DNA of 64,000 nt from Paroedura picta (Eukaryota > Chordata > Lepidosauria > Squamata > Gekkonidae): NCBI RefSeq assembly GCF_049243985.1, contig NC_135379.1, positions 20,420,001 to 20,484,000 on the forward strand, in the 5' to 3' direction. Below the pieces are notes generated by a model. It saw only the letters and a program-made list of their open reading frames with translations, was not told the DNA's origin and made no database searches. This document shows, one piece after another, positions 45,296 to 57,442 of the stretch (its first letter is position 1; each line of letters begins with the position of its first letter). A program made the position numbers and the translations under genes.

Positions 45296-45873
45296 TCCAA
45301 GATCACTGAAGATGGGGACCGCAGCAAAGAAATTAAAAGACGCTTGCTCCTGGGGAGGAAAGCTATGGCAAATCTAGACAGCATCCTAAAAAGCAGAGAC
45401 ATCACCCTGCCAACAAAAGTGCGTTTAGTCAAGGCTATGGTATTCCCAGTTGCAATGTATGGCTGTGAAAGCTGGACCATAAGGAAGGCCGAGCGTCAAA
45501 GAATTGAGGCTTTTGAACTCTGGTGCTGGAGAAGACTCTTGCGAGTCCCTTGGACTGCAAGGCGAACAAACCGGTCAGTCCTAGAGGAGATCAGCCCTGA
45601 CTGCTCCTTAGAAGGCCAGATCCTGAAGATGAAACTCAAATACTTTGGCCACCTCATGAGAAGGAAGGACTCCCTGGAGAAAAGCCTAATGCTGGGAGCG
45701 ATTGAGGGCAAAAGAAGAAGGGGACGACAGAGAATGAGGTGGCTGGATGGAGTCCCTGAAACAGTAGATGCAAACTTAAATGGACTCTGGGGAATGGTAG
45801 AGGACAGGAAGGCCTGGAGGATCATTGTCCATGGGGTTGCGATGGGTCGGACACAACTTCGCACCTAACAACA
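45296..45873 (+). mobile_element. Bov-B (RTE) LINE, 5'-truncated, frame open
   Basis: 578 bp with the 8-bp direct repeat ACAGTTGC at 45288-45295 and 45874-45881. One uninterrupted frame to the stop at 45866-45868 encodes the C-terminal region after the RT core: RRLLLGRKAMANLDSILKSR, MVFPVAMYGCESWTI, FELWCWRRLLRVPWTARRT, GRQRMRWLDGVPETVDANL. The 3' end GGGTCGGACACAACTTCGCA is the Bov-B end shared in diverged form by the Sauria SINE tails. Looks young. Confidence 0.92.
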
Positions 45874-45881
45874 ACAGTTGC

Positions 45882-47340
45882 ATAGGCAGAAAAGACGAAA
45901 CAGGGATTACACAACAAAGTGTATCACGGGTGTTAACGCTACTAGCCCTTTATTGGCTCAAAAGCACTTCTTGTATTGTTGTTGCAGCCATTCAAATGGC
46001 AAGTTTTCCTGGGAATTACATGTGGGTAACTGCCACTGAACATGCCTAAGTGCACATCTTTATTTTTGTGGATTAAAATTATTTCATCAAAAACAACGCT
46101 ACAAAAATAAAAATTCTTTTAAAAAATCTATTTTTTAATACAAAAAGCCCTTAAACTAAATATATATAGAATATATATATATATATTCTATATAAATACA
46201 GAATTGTGCTAAGGCAGCTAAGGTGAATTATTTATTAAAAGCTGGCTTGCAACGACAGCAAGTTAGAAAGAGGACTAGACCAATCAGTCTAAGAAATGAT
46301 GCAGACAGGGATCCTCACACATTAGAAAAATAAAATCTACTAAAGTACATGAAAATGCAGGTGCTCTGTGGATGCTTTGCAGTGAGAACCGGAGTCATGG
46401 GCTCCGTTGCCTGAGGTTTAGTAGGGGCAGGGCAGGCTGCATGTTTCGGTGAGTCCTTCTTCTCTCTGATTTGTTCTCCAAGTACAGGAAAAAACTCCAA
46501 ATATTTTTCCCCACTGATAGGTATTAATACAAAGCATGGAAGGGATACTTGATTTTTCTTATTCCTTTGCACATCTTAAAGAGGAACACCAACTTCAGCA
46601 TCAAGAGCTTTACAAGGGAGGAAACAAGAAGTTACACTGTGTAATAATTAAGTCAACATAACCAAAGTAGACTATTTCCTACAAATTAAATTGTTTAAAA
46701 CCCACCTTTTCTTTTGCTTCACCTCAATCTTGTTAATAATTCCCCGTGCATTATGTCAGACACAAAATATTATGGAGAGCATCTTATATTTCCTACTGGA
46801 AAGGGTATGCACACATATTTCACAACAGCAGGTTGTTCGCTATATAAAAGAGGTGCAGCGCCGTTCTTGTAAATATTGCTCTGTGAAATTACTTTTTTTC
46901 TTTGTAATCCTGGTTAATCACTACAGCTTCAAAGAAGTACCAAATCAGACTTTAGCACCCTAAACATAGAAGGTATTGCATTTTGGCAGTGAGACTAGTT
47001 CATTCTAATCCACTCTGGCCCCATTCAGTGTTAAGAGAAGGAGATGGCAGGAGATATGGTCAGCAGCTTGTCTTCACCTGGAGATCTCCAGAGGGTCAGA
47101 CTTAAACTAAACAGGCATCAAGCCAAAGTGGAAGTCATTGGAAGCCTTGCCTCTTGCATTGTTTTATTGAAGTAAACTAAATTCTTTCCCTTGGCGAAGC
47201 AGATCATCATCCTGAAGATGCACATAGACAATTCATGAAGTGATGATTTTTCAAGTAATGATCTTTAGTTGAACATCCATTGTCTTCATCTTCAACAGTG
47301 ACTGTATTGGTTCTATTGGTAGGCTGAGTTTGAAGCACCC
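45882..47340 (-). other. CDK6: Downstream of CDK6 stop; probable 3' UTR
   Basis: No repeat assigned except an AT palindrome at 46161-46195. Minus-strand AATAAA hexamers occur at 47168-47163 and near 46230. CDK6 usually has a very long 3' UTR, so the true end may lie farther left. Confidence 0.45.
46161..46195. repeat. AT-rich palindrome
   Basis: TATATAGAATATATATATAT continuing to TATTCTATATA; near-perfect inverted repeat in the presumed CDK6 3' region. Confidence 0.7.
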
Positions 47341-47487
47341 TTATGGTGTGTTTATCTCAGAGGAGTTTTGACTGGATGACATATCAGAGTCTGTATTCTC
47401 CTTGCATTTCTCCAGATCATGAAAATAAGGGTGACATAAGGCATCATAAGCTGATATTCTCTTTGTGGGGCTAAATTCTAAACATTT
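47341..47487 (-). CDS. CDK6: CDK6 terminal coding exon
   Basis: 147 nt after acceptor TATACAG: KCLEFSPTKRISAYDALCHP, YFHDLEKCKENTDSDMSSSQ, NSSEINTP and stop. Includes the conserved RISAY...HPYF end of the kinase fold. Confidence 0.96.
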   Translation of the reverse strand, partial: KCLEFSPTKRISAYDALCHPYFHDLEKCKENTDSDMSSSQNSSEINTP

Positions 47488-50400
47488 CTGTATATGGGGA
47501 AAAAAGAGACAGTCATGAATCAGGAGGCTATATTTAATCTAGCCCAGCAGTGCAGTTATCATGAGATGTACCTCAACACTTAACAAAGACTTTCATTGAT
47601 CGTGATTAAAGTGCAAACTTGGCGGGAAAATGAATTTTGTCGTGTTTCTAGCTTTTCTCTTTCACTTTGAATGAAAGAAGAAACTGCAACAATTCATGTT
47701 ATAGACAGCAATTGCATATAGACTTATTTTTTAGATATCTGGAAACCATTTATTTGACGCCACTGCTATTATATTTTTGTCTTTATATATTCCTTTCTTT
47801 TAACTTTAAGTCCCCCCTCCGTGTTCTTTTTTCCTGCTTTGAAATAATGTTTACAATGAATGGAACAAATTATTCAAGGATCTTTCCTTAAGGTGCAATC
47901 AAAGATTCTGACATCAATCAAAGATCCATCATCACTAGGATTATTAATTTAATAAATCCAATGATGTTTTTTCTTTTTTTATAGTACTTCTTCTAAAGGT
48001 TTGATGTGGCAAACACTTACAAGGAGCAAGTCTTTGCCTAGGTCATCAATATCGGCTACAAAATTTTCAATAGGCTGAGGGGTTCTAGATGTGAAGGCGT
48101 TTCTTGGGAGGGCAACATCATTAGGCCACTCTTCTTCTTCTGGAAGCCCAATTACGCTGTGAAAGAAAGAAACAAGCATCAAACAAAATAGCAGCGTTCT
48201 ACTTAGTCCACAATAGATGTGTCTTTGCTGTCTCTAATGGAATTTCTCATGACTACTACAATTAGTAATTCAGTTGGGTGTATTCCCATTCAAGAAAAGG
48301 TTACAGTCTTTCTTTGAGAGCCAGTTTGGTGTAGTGGTTAGGAGTGTGGACTTCTAATCTGGCATGCCGGGTTCGATTCTGCACTCCCCCACATGCAGCC
48401 GGCTGGGTGACCTTGGGCTCCCCACGGCGCTGATAAAGGTGTTCTGACCGGGCAGTGATATCAGGGCTCTCTCAGCGTCACCCACCTCCCAGGGTGTCTG
48501 TTGTGGGGAGAGGAAAGGGAAGGCAACTGTAAACTGCTTTGAGACTCCTTCAGGTAGAGAAAAGCGGCATATATGAACCAACTCTTCTTCTTCAGTAATA
48601 TCAGGGCTCTCTCGGCCTCACCTCCATCACAGGGTGTCTGTTGCGGGGAGAGGAAAGGGAAGGCAACTGTAAGCCACTTTGAGCTTCCTTCGGGTAGAGA
48701 AAAGCGGCATATAAGAACCAACTCTTCTTCTTCTTCTATCCTTTGTATTATTCAGATGCCTTGCCCCACTGAAGTCCATAGAGCTTTCATTCCAGAACAG
48801 GTGAACACTAATTTTCACTCAGAAAAACTTTTACAGTAGTGTGCTCATGCATTTTCATATCCACAATTGGTTCAACGTCATACAGAACCAAAAGTCTGGT
48901 TAGATAGTTTCTAGAGTGCTGTTTCGAAAACATAACAATGGCTGAGTAGAAAGCCTGGGAATGAGGACGCTTAACAAAAAACCTAGCTGGAATATTTAAG
49001 GAGCCCACTTCATGGGCTCCACTTCATATAAAACTGGTACACTCAACGGAACCTGTTTCTTCAAGGCAAAATATTCATTTGTCTAGGAACTAGACAGAAA
49101 CCAGCATGGTTGCAAAAGGCCACTAGGGTGCAGGATTGCTCATGTTACCAAGTCATTAGTACCGTTTAGTGCATGTATTAAAAGCAAGCGGATTTCCATA
49201 TGGAAGCGTTTTCAGAAATCTGGGTGCTGATCTAGCCCAGCCAGTGCCCTCAGACTACATGGCATCTATCCCATTGCTGATCCTAACAGTAATGAGGCAG
49301 TAAGATGATCATGGGTTTGCTAACTCCTGAAATTTTAAAAAACTTTTCTCCAATTTTATTTCTTGTATTCCTGCTAAATCTGTAGATCAAGCTGTTTTTT
49401 TTCAATCCCAGAAATGAAATAACTGAAAGCTGCACTCAACTACCTTCATACTAAACTCTTTTTATCAGAGATACTTTTTGACACCAGTTAAATAACTCCC
49501 ATTTCCTCACTAATATTTAAGATCTCTATACAAGCTAGTACAAACAGATTTATTCATTTACAACATTAATTAGCTACATTTCTCCCTTGCAACGCTAATT
49601 GCATCTTATTAAAGATGACACTTTTAAATCTCCAGTTAGGACTGCCAATAAATAAAAGCCAAATTAGTCCTACATAAAACTGCTTTCAATTGCATTCTAA
49701 AAATTGAAGGTGAGGGTATAGCTCCCCGAGGAGATTGTTTCATAATCATGTCTGTCACTGCCCCCTCTCCCAATGTACCAACCAGGCAAGCTTCATTGAT
49801 TGGTAGAACAGTCAGGAGGGTCTTTTCCTGAAATCGTAATTCTGTTGGTCCAAAACCAATGGGTTGAAATTAAATCAAAAGAGATTTGGGCTAAACATTA
49901 GGAAGAACTTCCCGACAGAGCAGTCACTCAGTGGAACAGACTTTTTTGGAAGGCTCTCCTTCTTTGGAGGTTTTTAAGGAGAAACTAGATGACCATCTGA
50001 CAGCAATGTTGATTCTATCACTCACTATGAATTTAGTCAGATTGTGGGAGGGAGCACAGGAAGGGATGTGCCAATGTTTGGCTCTTTTCATCCTTTCTTA
50101 TAGGCCCAGGGTAATGCTGATTATCACTTTGGGGTAAGGAAGGAATTTTCCTCCAGGGCAGATTGGCACAGGGATCCTGGATGTTTTTTGCCGCCTTCTG
50201 CACATAGAACAAGGGTCACTGTGGGAGTGGGATGAGGTAGCTGTGAGTTTCCTTCACTGTGCAGTTAACTGGATTAGATCATCCCTGGGGTCCCTTCCAG
50301 CTCTATGTTTCTTATCCACCATCCTATTTAATATCTATATGAAGTCACTAGGAGAGATCAACAGGAGGTATGGGCTGCAGTGTCATCGATGACTGGGTGA

Positions 50401-53400
50401 TATCCAGCTCTACCTTTCTTTTTTTAACCTAACTCTGAAGGTTCTGTTGGTGTTCTGAATCAGTGCTTGGAATCAGTAACAAGGTGAACAAGCTGAGACT
50501 TAATTCTGACAAGACAGAGGTTCTCTAGCTTACAAGGAAAGCAAACTAGGGAGTTGTTTTGGTTTGGAAAGCTAGGTTCAGAACTTGGGAGTGCTGCTTG
50601 ATGCAACGACCACCTTAGAAAATCAGGTGGTCATGGTGTTTCAGAGTGCGTTGGGCTATTGTTAGCTGGTATGCCAGCTATGTCCATTCCTGGATCTATG
50701 CCCTAGTTAAATTTAGACTGGACCAACTCTGCGAACCGCTGCAGTCCAATGACGATGAGGCAGAGAAGGAATCCCCCAACGCTGTCTTCTGAGATTGATC
50801 CCCCAGATAGCACCCAAACCACTGCTGACATGGTGTCCTTTAGTCCCAAAGTGCGTACATGAACAGTGGATGGAAGGTAGCTTTATTTATACTTTCAGTT
50901 ATATCTTCATTATTTTTCATGCTCTCAGTCCTTGCTGAAGACACCCATGATGGCTGCTAAATATGTACAATCCAAGAGTATTGAATGATGGGAAATATGG
51001 GGCAATCCCTAGGCAGATCGGAATCTGTTAATAATCAACATATCTGCAGTGCAATTGACTACTGAAATGTGGTCATTTCCTGAGACCTAAGCCCTACTGA
51101 CTGCAATGACATTCTCTTAATATTTGCTTATAGCTCTCTCTCTCTCTCTCTCTAAAAGTGCTGAACACAACTGATTTCCATCCTTGCATGAAATAAATGA
51201 GTCTAGTGGCACTTTAAAGATTTATCAGAATTTTATTCTAGCATAAGCTTTTGTGGACCCACCTCATCAGATACCATGAGTGGTAGACCTTTTGTGTGGG
51301 AAGTTAAAAATACATCAAAGATTATCTTGACAAAGTGGAGATTATTCTGATGTGGGTTTTTTGTCCCATGGTCTTTATGGGCTTTCTGCTGCTGCTGCTG
51401 TGAGGAACAGTTACTTCACAGACCTTGTAAAGATGCTGTATTTTATCAAGCATCTCTTTCCTCCCTGCTGTGATATTTTCTGTCTATCCTAATCCAGAGA
51501 CAGCACCCATACCCTTTTAGAATTAGTAAAAACCCAAAGGAGATTACCCCTTCTGCACCCTGGCTTTGGGAATTCACAATACAGATTGTTTTCCCCTCCA
51601 GTCATTTTTTAAAATTGTCCACACTATTTTACTTCCAAACTCCCAGTCCTATTTACCCACCCCCGAAACATTTCAGTTGATTTATGGTGACTTTTCAGGG
51701 ATTTCAAGGCAAAAGACAACAGAGGTGGTTTACCATTGCTGGCATCTACACAGCAATTCTGGATCTCCCTGGTGGTCTCCCTCTCAAGTACTAACTAGGG
51801 CTGATCCTGCTTACCTTTTGAGATCTGATGAGAATTGACTCTTCATACCCCTCTTTTTCCCTGCCCGCAAATACTGCTTTTAAGCAGCAGTTCATGTTTT
51901 TTATGAGGGCATCCATAAAACCGTGATTGGCAACTAGACGATTTTTGAATTAAAAGGATTACATAAATTTATACTATTTAATATTTAGGTTTTGTTATTG
52001 AACCACAAAATTGAAATTTGATGCTGCAGCTGGAAGACAGAAAAACACAAAGCCATAGCAATGGACAGGTTTCTTTGCAATGCCTTTGGAAAGAAACAAC
52101 TAAGGACATTGGAAAATCTAAGTCCTGATTTTTTTTAGCCTGGCTCCTAGATCCAATTTGTCAAAGCCTGCTCCAGATCACAGGTGTTAGTCCTTAATTC
52201 TGTTAGTCTTTAAGATATTACAAGATCCTGTTTGTGTTGGCTATTGTTTCACTGTCTCCCTGGGGAACTGCTGCCTTACAGACAATCTTTTGCTATTTTC
52301 CAAATGATCTTTCCCTCATTCCCCCCCAAAAAAGGTTATTAAAAATTACTCTGTATCTAAAAGAATGAAGCATCCCGAGATGCAAATAGTAGCTCCATAA
52401 AGCAATGAACAGTTCCATATCCTTTGACTTCAAGGGACTTAGAAGAGTGTTAAGTCTGTAAATTTAGAGGCCGCAGCTGTAAAAACAGAGAAGTACACCA
52501 AAGCATGTGCAAAGCAAGAGATATACTAGAACTATTAGAAGATAACTGCTTTACTGGGATAAATGCTGACAGATTTCCCCCACCCTCTGCAAATAGAGTA
52601 ATAATGAATCTCTTGTGGCTGCTCAAACGAGCCCCAAATTTTCTCATTCTGATTAATGGGCGAATTCTTTTCTAAACAGGTAATGGCACTTACTAAAAAC
52701 AGACAGAAAAGCTCATATGTGGCTACTGTTAGTTCAATCCTATCTTGGCACATTTTCTCACCAGAAATGTCATAGGAAACTTGGTGCTTAAAAAAAAAAA
52801 GTCTATCATATTTCCTTTTAACTGCAACAATATGCATAGTTTAGGCATCAAAGCATTTTTATCTAATCAAACCAGATATAAATGAATTGAAAGGATAATT
52901 GCCAGAGCCAGACAACCCACAACATCAATTTCTGACTTAAGAACATAAGAATAGCCCTTTTGGATCAGATCAGTGGTTTGTCTCGTATAGCAGGGGTAGT
53001 CAACCTGTGGTCCTCCAGATGTCCATGGACTACAATTCCCATTGTAGTAACAAACCCTGGCAGGGGCTCATGGGAATTGTAGTTCCATGGACATCTGAAG
53101 GACCACAGGTTGACTACCCCTGTCGTATATCATCCTCTTCACACGACAGCCAACCAGTTGCTCCGAAGGTCCAACAAACATTCTAGACTGTGCAGGAAAA
53201 GCTATTTGAGGGCATGACAAATTAACCATGCTAGTGACTCATATACATTGGGCACAGAGCACAGGAAATGGAAGCCAATGTGTTTCAACCAAAACCTTGC
53301 AACTGAAAAACTTTCAGTTCAAAATGTAAAAACTCTAAGATTTTTCAGAGTACTCTCTAAGAAAGGAAGACTGGGGTTGCTGTGCAGAGGAAGGCAATTG

Positions 53401-55880
53401 CAAACCACTTCTGTTTATCTCTTGCCTTGAAAACCTCATGGTGCTGGAATTGCCACAAGTTTGTTGTGACATGATGGCACACAAACTGTTCTTGAAAATG
53501 GAAGGGACTCTTCTAAAACAAGTGGATCTCTCTCTCTTTGACCTCGGCCCATTCCACATACATAGGATAATGCACTTTCAATGTGCTTTGGCAGCTGGAT
53601 TTACCTGTGCAGAACAGGAAAATCTACTTCTAAAGTGCATTATCCGTTGTGTGCATAATAGGCCCTGGTGTGCTCATTCCTATCTGTAATTGCCTGCACT
53701 TAGATGCACGCCCAAATGTGTCTCCTTTTCACAGAGAGATGTAAATTCATATGTGAATATCATTTCTTCCTTCAGTTTCTGATTATGTATGCATATGTGT
53801 GGCCTATTACGTGTTGGGAAAAAGACAGGGTGCTCCTATAGAGATTGCAATTGTACGGCCACAGAAAGTCAAAACAAAAAGGGAAGCAATTTAGAGAGTA
53901 GCAGGAATTCCCCTCTTTTGGCCCTCTCCTAAGCATCAGCACTCTACTCTTTGAATCCAACCATCTCAACTTTCTGATAGTGAAAAAAGAGGCAAGGGTC
54001 CTCTGACGACAACAACAAAAGTTATGTTGGGGTTGATGAAACATCCATGTACCAAAGCCATGTGGAACAGAGGCTGCAGTAGGCAGGGTAGCAAGCCTGA
54101 GTGAAAAAGCTAGCTGGAATCAACCCAAGTACATTTCCATGTACCATGGGTGCTGTTGGTGAATGCCAAGTCAGTCCATGTGTCTTTTCAGTTGTGAATG
54201 GGTCTCTAGAACAGCGTGATTAGCCTGGCACTTTCTGTTTTGGAATTTTGATGCTAAATTCATATTTCATTTGGCTCTTAGGGCGATCGGGACTTACTTC
54301 GGGCGCATTTGCCGCCGCGGGGAAGCCCTCGCCATGAAGAGGCTGCCTGGGACTTCAAGTCCCATGATCCTTTGGGGGCCGGGTGGCTGGGGAAGGCCTG
54401 GGAGGGAGGGAGTTCAAGCCTTTCCTCCCAGGCTCCCCTTCGTTGCCCATTTAGGGAGAGGGAAAAGAGGCGGAGTCTCTTTCCCTACCTTGTCTGTTTT
54501 GAATCTGCCAGTTTAAACCACCTTCTTGCCTCTGGTTAAACTTTCTCTGGTTTGGCTCTTTTGCATTTGCCTCAATAACTACATTGCTGATGCAGTCTCA
54601 TGGCTTAAATAGCTTTTTGTTTTTTTATTTGTTTTATTGCTTGGCTTTGTAAACAATTAAAAATCCAGCTATAAATAAATTCATTTATCTACCTAAGTTC
54701 TTTGAAAAGAAAAAAATCACAGTCTATGGCAGCCTTGATGTGCTGCCTCAAAGACATTTTAAATCTTGCATTCAAAAATGTATTTAAAATATTTAGGAAT
54801 GAGACTAACCAGGATATTTTATCCAATTTGTGGAGTTACTAGGAAAATTAAGGAAATTAGTAATTAAAAAGCTGGAAAGTCCAAGTTTTCCCACAAACTA
54901 TTGCAACCACATTTTGATTGCATAGTTATAGAATCATAGAATCATAGAGTTGGAAGGGGCCATACAGGCCATCTAGTCCAACCCCCTGCTCAACGCAGGA
55001 TCAGCCCAAAGCATCCTAAAGCATCCAAGAAAAGTGTGTATCCAACCTTTGCTTGAAGACTGCCAGTGAGGGGGAGTTCACCACCTCCTTACGCAGCCTG
55101 TTCCACTGCTGAAGCTACTGGTAGTGGATCAGGGTTAAGTATCACAATAGTGCTACAGGTAAATTCATTCCTCTTGTCGTATAGAAGAAGTAATCTCTAA
55201 TAGGCCTTATAATAGCTAACCAGTGTCAGTAGCTACATTCACATAATAAACTGAATGCATATAGAACAGCTCTTGCCATGCCTTACTGGAAATAATGCAA
55301 AAAAGAATAAAAAGAAGGCGAGATGACTGATCTAGCACAGAGACGACTGATCTACACAGCAAAGGAGTGCTTTACTGGCTAAGAATTGAAGGGTAGGTGC
55401 TCCAGGTTCCAGGACTGCATGAGCATCAGGGGGCGGGATACAGACAGGATATCTGCAAATGTTTTAAAAAGTTAAAAATAACATTCCCAAGCTGGCATGG
55501 AGAGGAAACGTTTGTCCTGCTATTGCTAATAGCCTTACAGACTAACACAGCCCATGGATGTGGATGTCACATTCCACACAGCAATCCTCCCAACAGTGGC
55601 CACTCAAACAGGATGTATACAACATACATATCCAGTATGATAGAAGGACAACAGATGTAAAAGCTAGAAGGGAAGTGCCTGAAATTGATGTAGCAAATGG
55701 GTACTCAGTGCTAAACTGGCCTACTCAGAATCCTACTCAGGTTTAGTCAGTAGGGCTTACTCTCAGGAAAAGTTATTTGGATTGTACTTAGAAATCCCCT
55801 AACAAAGTATGCGGGAAATTATTACTCACTCAAAGATTTTTCCTAGTTGATCCACATCAGAGTTTCCACGAAAAAGTGCC
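47341..55880 (-). CDS. CDK6: CDK6, last three coding exons (partial)
   Basis: Cyclin-dependent kinase 6, partner of D-type cyclins that phosphorylates RB to drive G1 progression. Exons on the minus strand: 55880-55830, 48156-48021, 47487-47341. They join in phase as ALFRGNSDVDQLGKIFD, VIGLPEEEEWPNDVALPRNA...DIDDLGKDLLL, KCLEFSPTKRISAYDALCHP YF..., ending NSSEINTP and a TAA stop. This is the C-lobe from the segment after the APE region to the C-terminus. The tail (SSQNSSEINTP; human PPSQNTSELNTA) identifies CDK6 rather than CDK4. Introns are GT-AG. The kinase core and ATP-binding exons lie beyond the right edge. It sits upstream of FAM133B in the same orientation, as in mammals. Confidence 0.97.
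48021..48156 (-). CDS. CDK6: CDK6 penultimate coding exon
   Basis: 136 nt. The first base completes Asp; then VIGLPEEEEWPNDVALPRNA and FTSRTPQPIENFVADIDDLG KDLLL, with donor GTAAGT. Confidence 0.96.
48318..48738 (+). mobile_element. TTC-tailed SINE followed by a truncated second unit
   Basis: A complete copy (48318 to about 48593) runs directly into the 3' half of a second (48594-48738, from AGTAATATCAGGGCTCTC). The second lacks the tRNA head. It is in the CDK6 intron next to the 136-nt exon, antisense to the gene. Confidence 0.87.
49862..50321 (+). mobile_element. CR1 LINE 3' fragment
   Basis: CTAAACATTAGGAAGAACTT, GGAGGTTTTTAAGGAGAAAC and CCTTCCAGCTCTATG are characteristic of the end of CR1. 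No open frame. Confidence 0.82.
50322..50760 (+). mobile_element. L2-type LINE RT fragment
   Basis: Decayed frames read LFNIYMKSLGEINRRYGLQC, a degraded YADD region, and LNSDKTEVL, as in L2 reverse transcriptase. Directly follows the CR1 fragment. Confidence 0.65.
51133..51153. repeat. (CT)n microsatellite
   Basis: About ten CT units in CDK6 intron. Confidence 0.85.
51186..51290 (-). repeat. Dispersed repeat with hammerhead-like core
   Basis: On the minus strand: CTGATGA (51270-51264), a short stem GTGG/CCAC, AAAA (51252-51249), then AGCTTATGCTAGAATAAAAT and the CTTTAAAGTGCCACTAGACT tail. Same family as 7952-8060. Confidence 0.6.
51678..51838 (-). mobile_element. 5S-rRNA-derived SINE
   Basis: On the minus strand the right end reads ATCAGATCTCAAAAGGTAAG CAGG...TTAGTACTTGAGAGGGAGACC. 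That matches 5S rRNA (GTCTGATCTCGGAAGCTAAG ... GTTAGTACTTGGATGGGAGA) across its internal promoter. The body then contains AAACCACCTCTGTTGTC and TTGCCTTGAAATCCC. Relatives are at 31500, 53366 and 60354. Confidence 0.8.
51839..52990. other. CDK6 intron, nothing recognised
   Basis: AT-rich intron without an identifiable exon or repeat. Confidence 0.4.
52991..53122. mobile_element. Palindromic hAT MITE, 8-bp target duplication
   Basis: Same family as 29296. Flanked by TCGTATAG (52983-52990) and TCGTATAT (53123-53130), one mismatch. CDK6 intron. Confidence 0.9.
53366..53476 (+). mobile_element. 5S-derived SINE, fragment
   Basis: GGGTTGCTGTGCAGAGGAAG, GCAAACCACTTCTG and TCTCTTGCCTTGAAAACC are the body of the family at 51678, plus strand. 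The 5S head is missing. Confidence 0.55.
53547..53673. mobile_element. Foldback MITE
   Basis: Inner arms GGATAATGCACTTT (53565-53578) and AAAGTGCATTATCC (53632-53645) are exact inverted repeats. Outer arms (GGCCCATTCCACA...; ...GTGTGCATAATAGGCC) are diverged but matching. No duplication recognised. Confidence 0.7.
54283..54530. other. CpG-rich block inside CDK6 intron
   Basis: An isolated GC/CpG-rich stretch (GGCGCATTTGCCGCCGCGGG; GAGGCGGAGTCTC) in AT-rich intron. It has no exon-like frame. Could be the 5' region of a retroelement or an intronic promoter; undecided. Confidence 0.45.
54930..55195 (-). mobile_element. CR1 LINE 3' end
   Basis: GAATCATAGAATCATAGAGT, then CATCTAGTCCAACCCCCTGC and TTCACCACCTCCTTACGCAG: the reverse complement of a CR1 3' end. 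Confidence 0.85.
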
Positions 55881-57442
55881 CTGAAAAAGAAAACATTAAA
55901 AAAAAGACTTTTCAATAATTTATTTTTTAATTCCCCCCCCCCACTATGTATAATTTTGTCACGTGCTTTCCAATAGTATCTGTCTGAGCCTCAGTTTCTC
56001 ACCAACCAAATCCTAATGTTGAAACCCATCCCACATATGGTGGCAGCAAAGTTCATTGTTTGTATGGACACTCCAGAAGGCTGATTCCGTTGCTTCCCAC
56101 CACTTTGTGACAAAAGAAAATCAATGCTCATCAAGGTCAAAAAATGTTTGTTCTAATCTACTTTGAAAGGTACAGCTAATATAACGTTTTTCTTCCATCT
56201 GCGGTGCCCAAAAGTTTTTAAAAGATCGTGTGTTTCACACAATGAGACGGATTCTTTGGATTAGGACCGCTGACTGAAATTCCAAAAGTAGCACACCTGA
56301 AATGGTGGCAGTACATTTGCATGGCCAAAATCACTGCTTGTGAAACATAATTTGATTTACATCCCCTACACAAACAGGAGGCACGAAATCACTTAGGAAA
56401 CGAGGAAGGGATCTGCGTCTTCTGCTGTAAGAAAGTCACTTGCATTAAAAAACGGAAAGACTACTTTTTGCAAGGCTCATTCTAGTTCCTTAAGAATGAC
56501 TAATCTTGAGCCAGGCAAGAATATCAAAGCATTTTCAACAGATTAACTCACTGGAAACCACCTCACAGCATGACAAAATCCACCAAATATGTAACATAGG
56601 AAAGGGAAACTAACGTTTGGGGAGGGTGGGGGGGAAGAAAACACAAAGCCTTCTATTTCTAATCCAAATACATTACAGGGCCACGTGAGAACTTTTAGAA
56701 CTGCCAATACAGCAGCCTCAAATTCTGGGCTGGAAGCCAGCTATGAAAGGCAAGAGAAATAACTTCCAAAGACAAATATCTGGATTTTGTCACTGTTTGT
56801 ACAGTATAGCCAGCTAAGATGGCAGTTACACATTTTGATTTTCTCGTTTCTCTCCCTAATGCAGCATCAAAAGCTTGCTGACGAGCCCTGTATCTTGGCT
56901 CACATTACTTTGCTTACAAACAACTAGAAGACACAACCCTATGCAATTTCCTGGAAGTAAGCCATAATGAACACAGTGAGACATACTTCTGAGCAGACAT
57001 GTATTGAGTTGCGTCTTGTAAGTATCTGGAAAGTCCCTTTTTTTAGGGGGGGGTGGGTTGCTGAGCTGATTCAGTGCATCTGACAGCTACAAAGAGACTG
57101 TCCTGAACCCTGACAAGTCATAATGTAAACCAGGGAGTGCCAGATGTCACAGCCCAAAGGATCGGCCATCTAACGGAAACCCTTATCTAATATGGCCCTA
57201 GCTATTCCTTTTGGCACTTCCCTGAGCTTCTGGTTAAATGCTATAGTTCTAGACCAGCCATGGAGAAAGCTGCCATCTGGACAAGCCCTTAGCCACAGCT
57301 GACAGTTTTGCGTGCTTTGACCAATTTCTAGTTACTTTCAGTCCAAAGCAGCCAGCCTTTACAGCTTTGCATTTTCCAGTGGGGTTAGATGTTCTTCCTC
57401 TTGGGTTAGTATTTCTGTGTGAATGTATAGCAGACTCAGCAT
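55881..57442. other. CDK6 intron, nothing recognised
   Basis: Sequence 5' of the 51-nt exon; no further CDK6 exon or repeat found. Confidence 0.4.
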
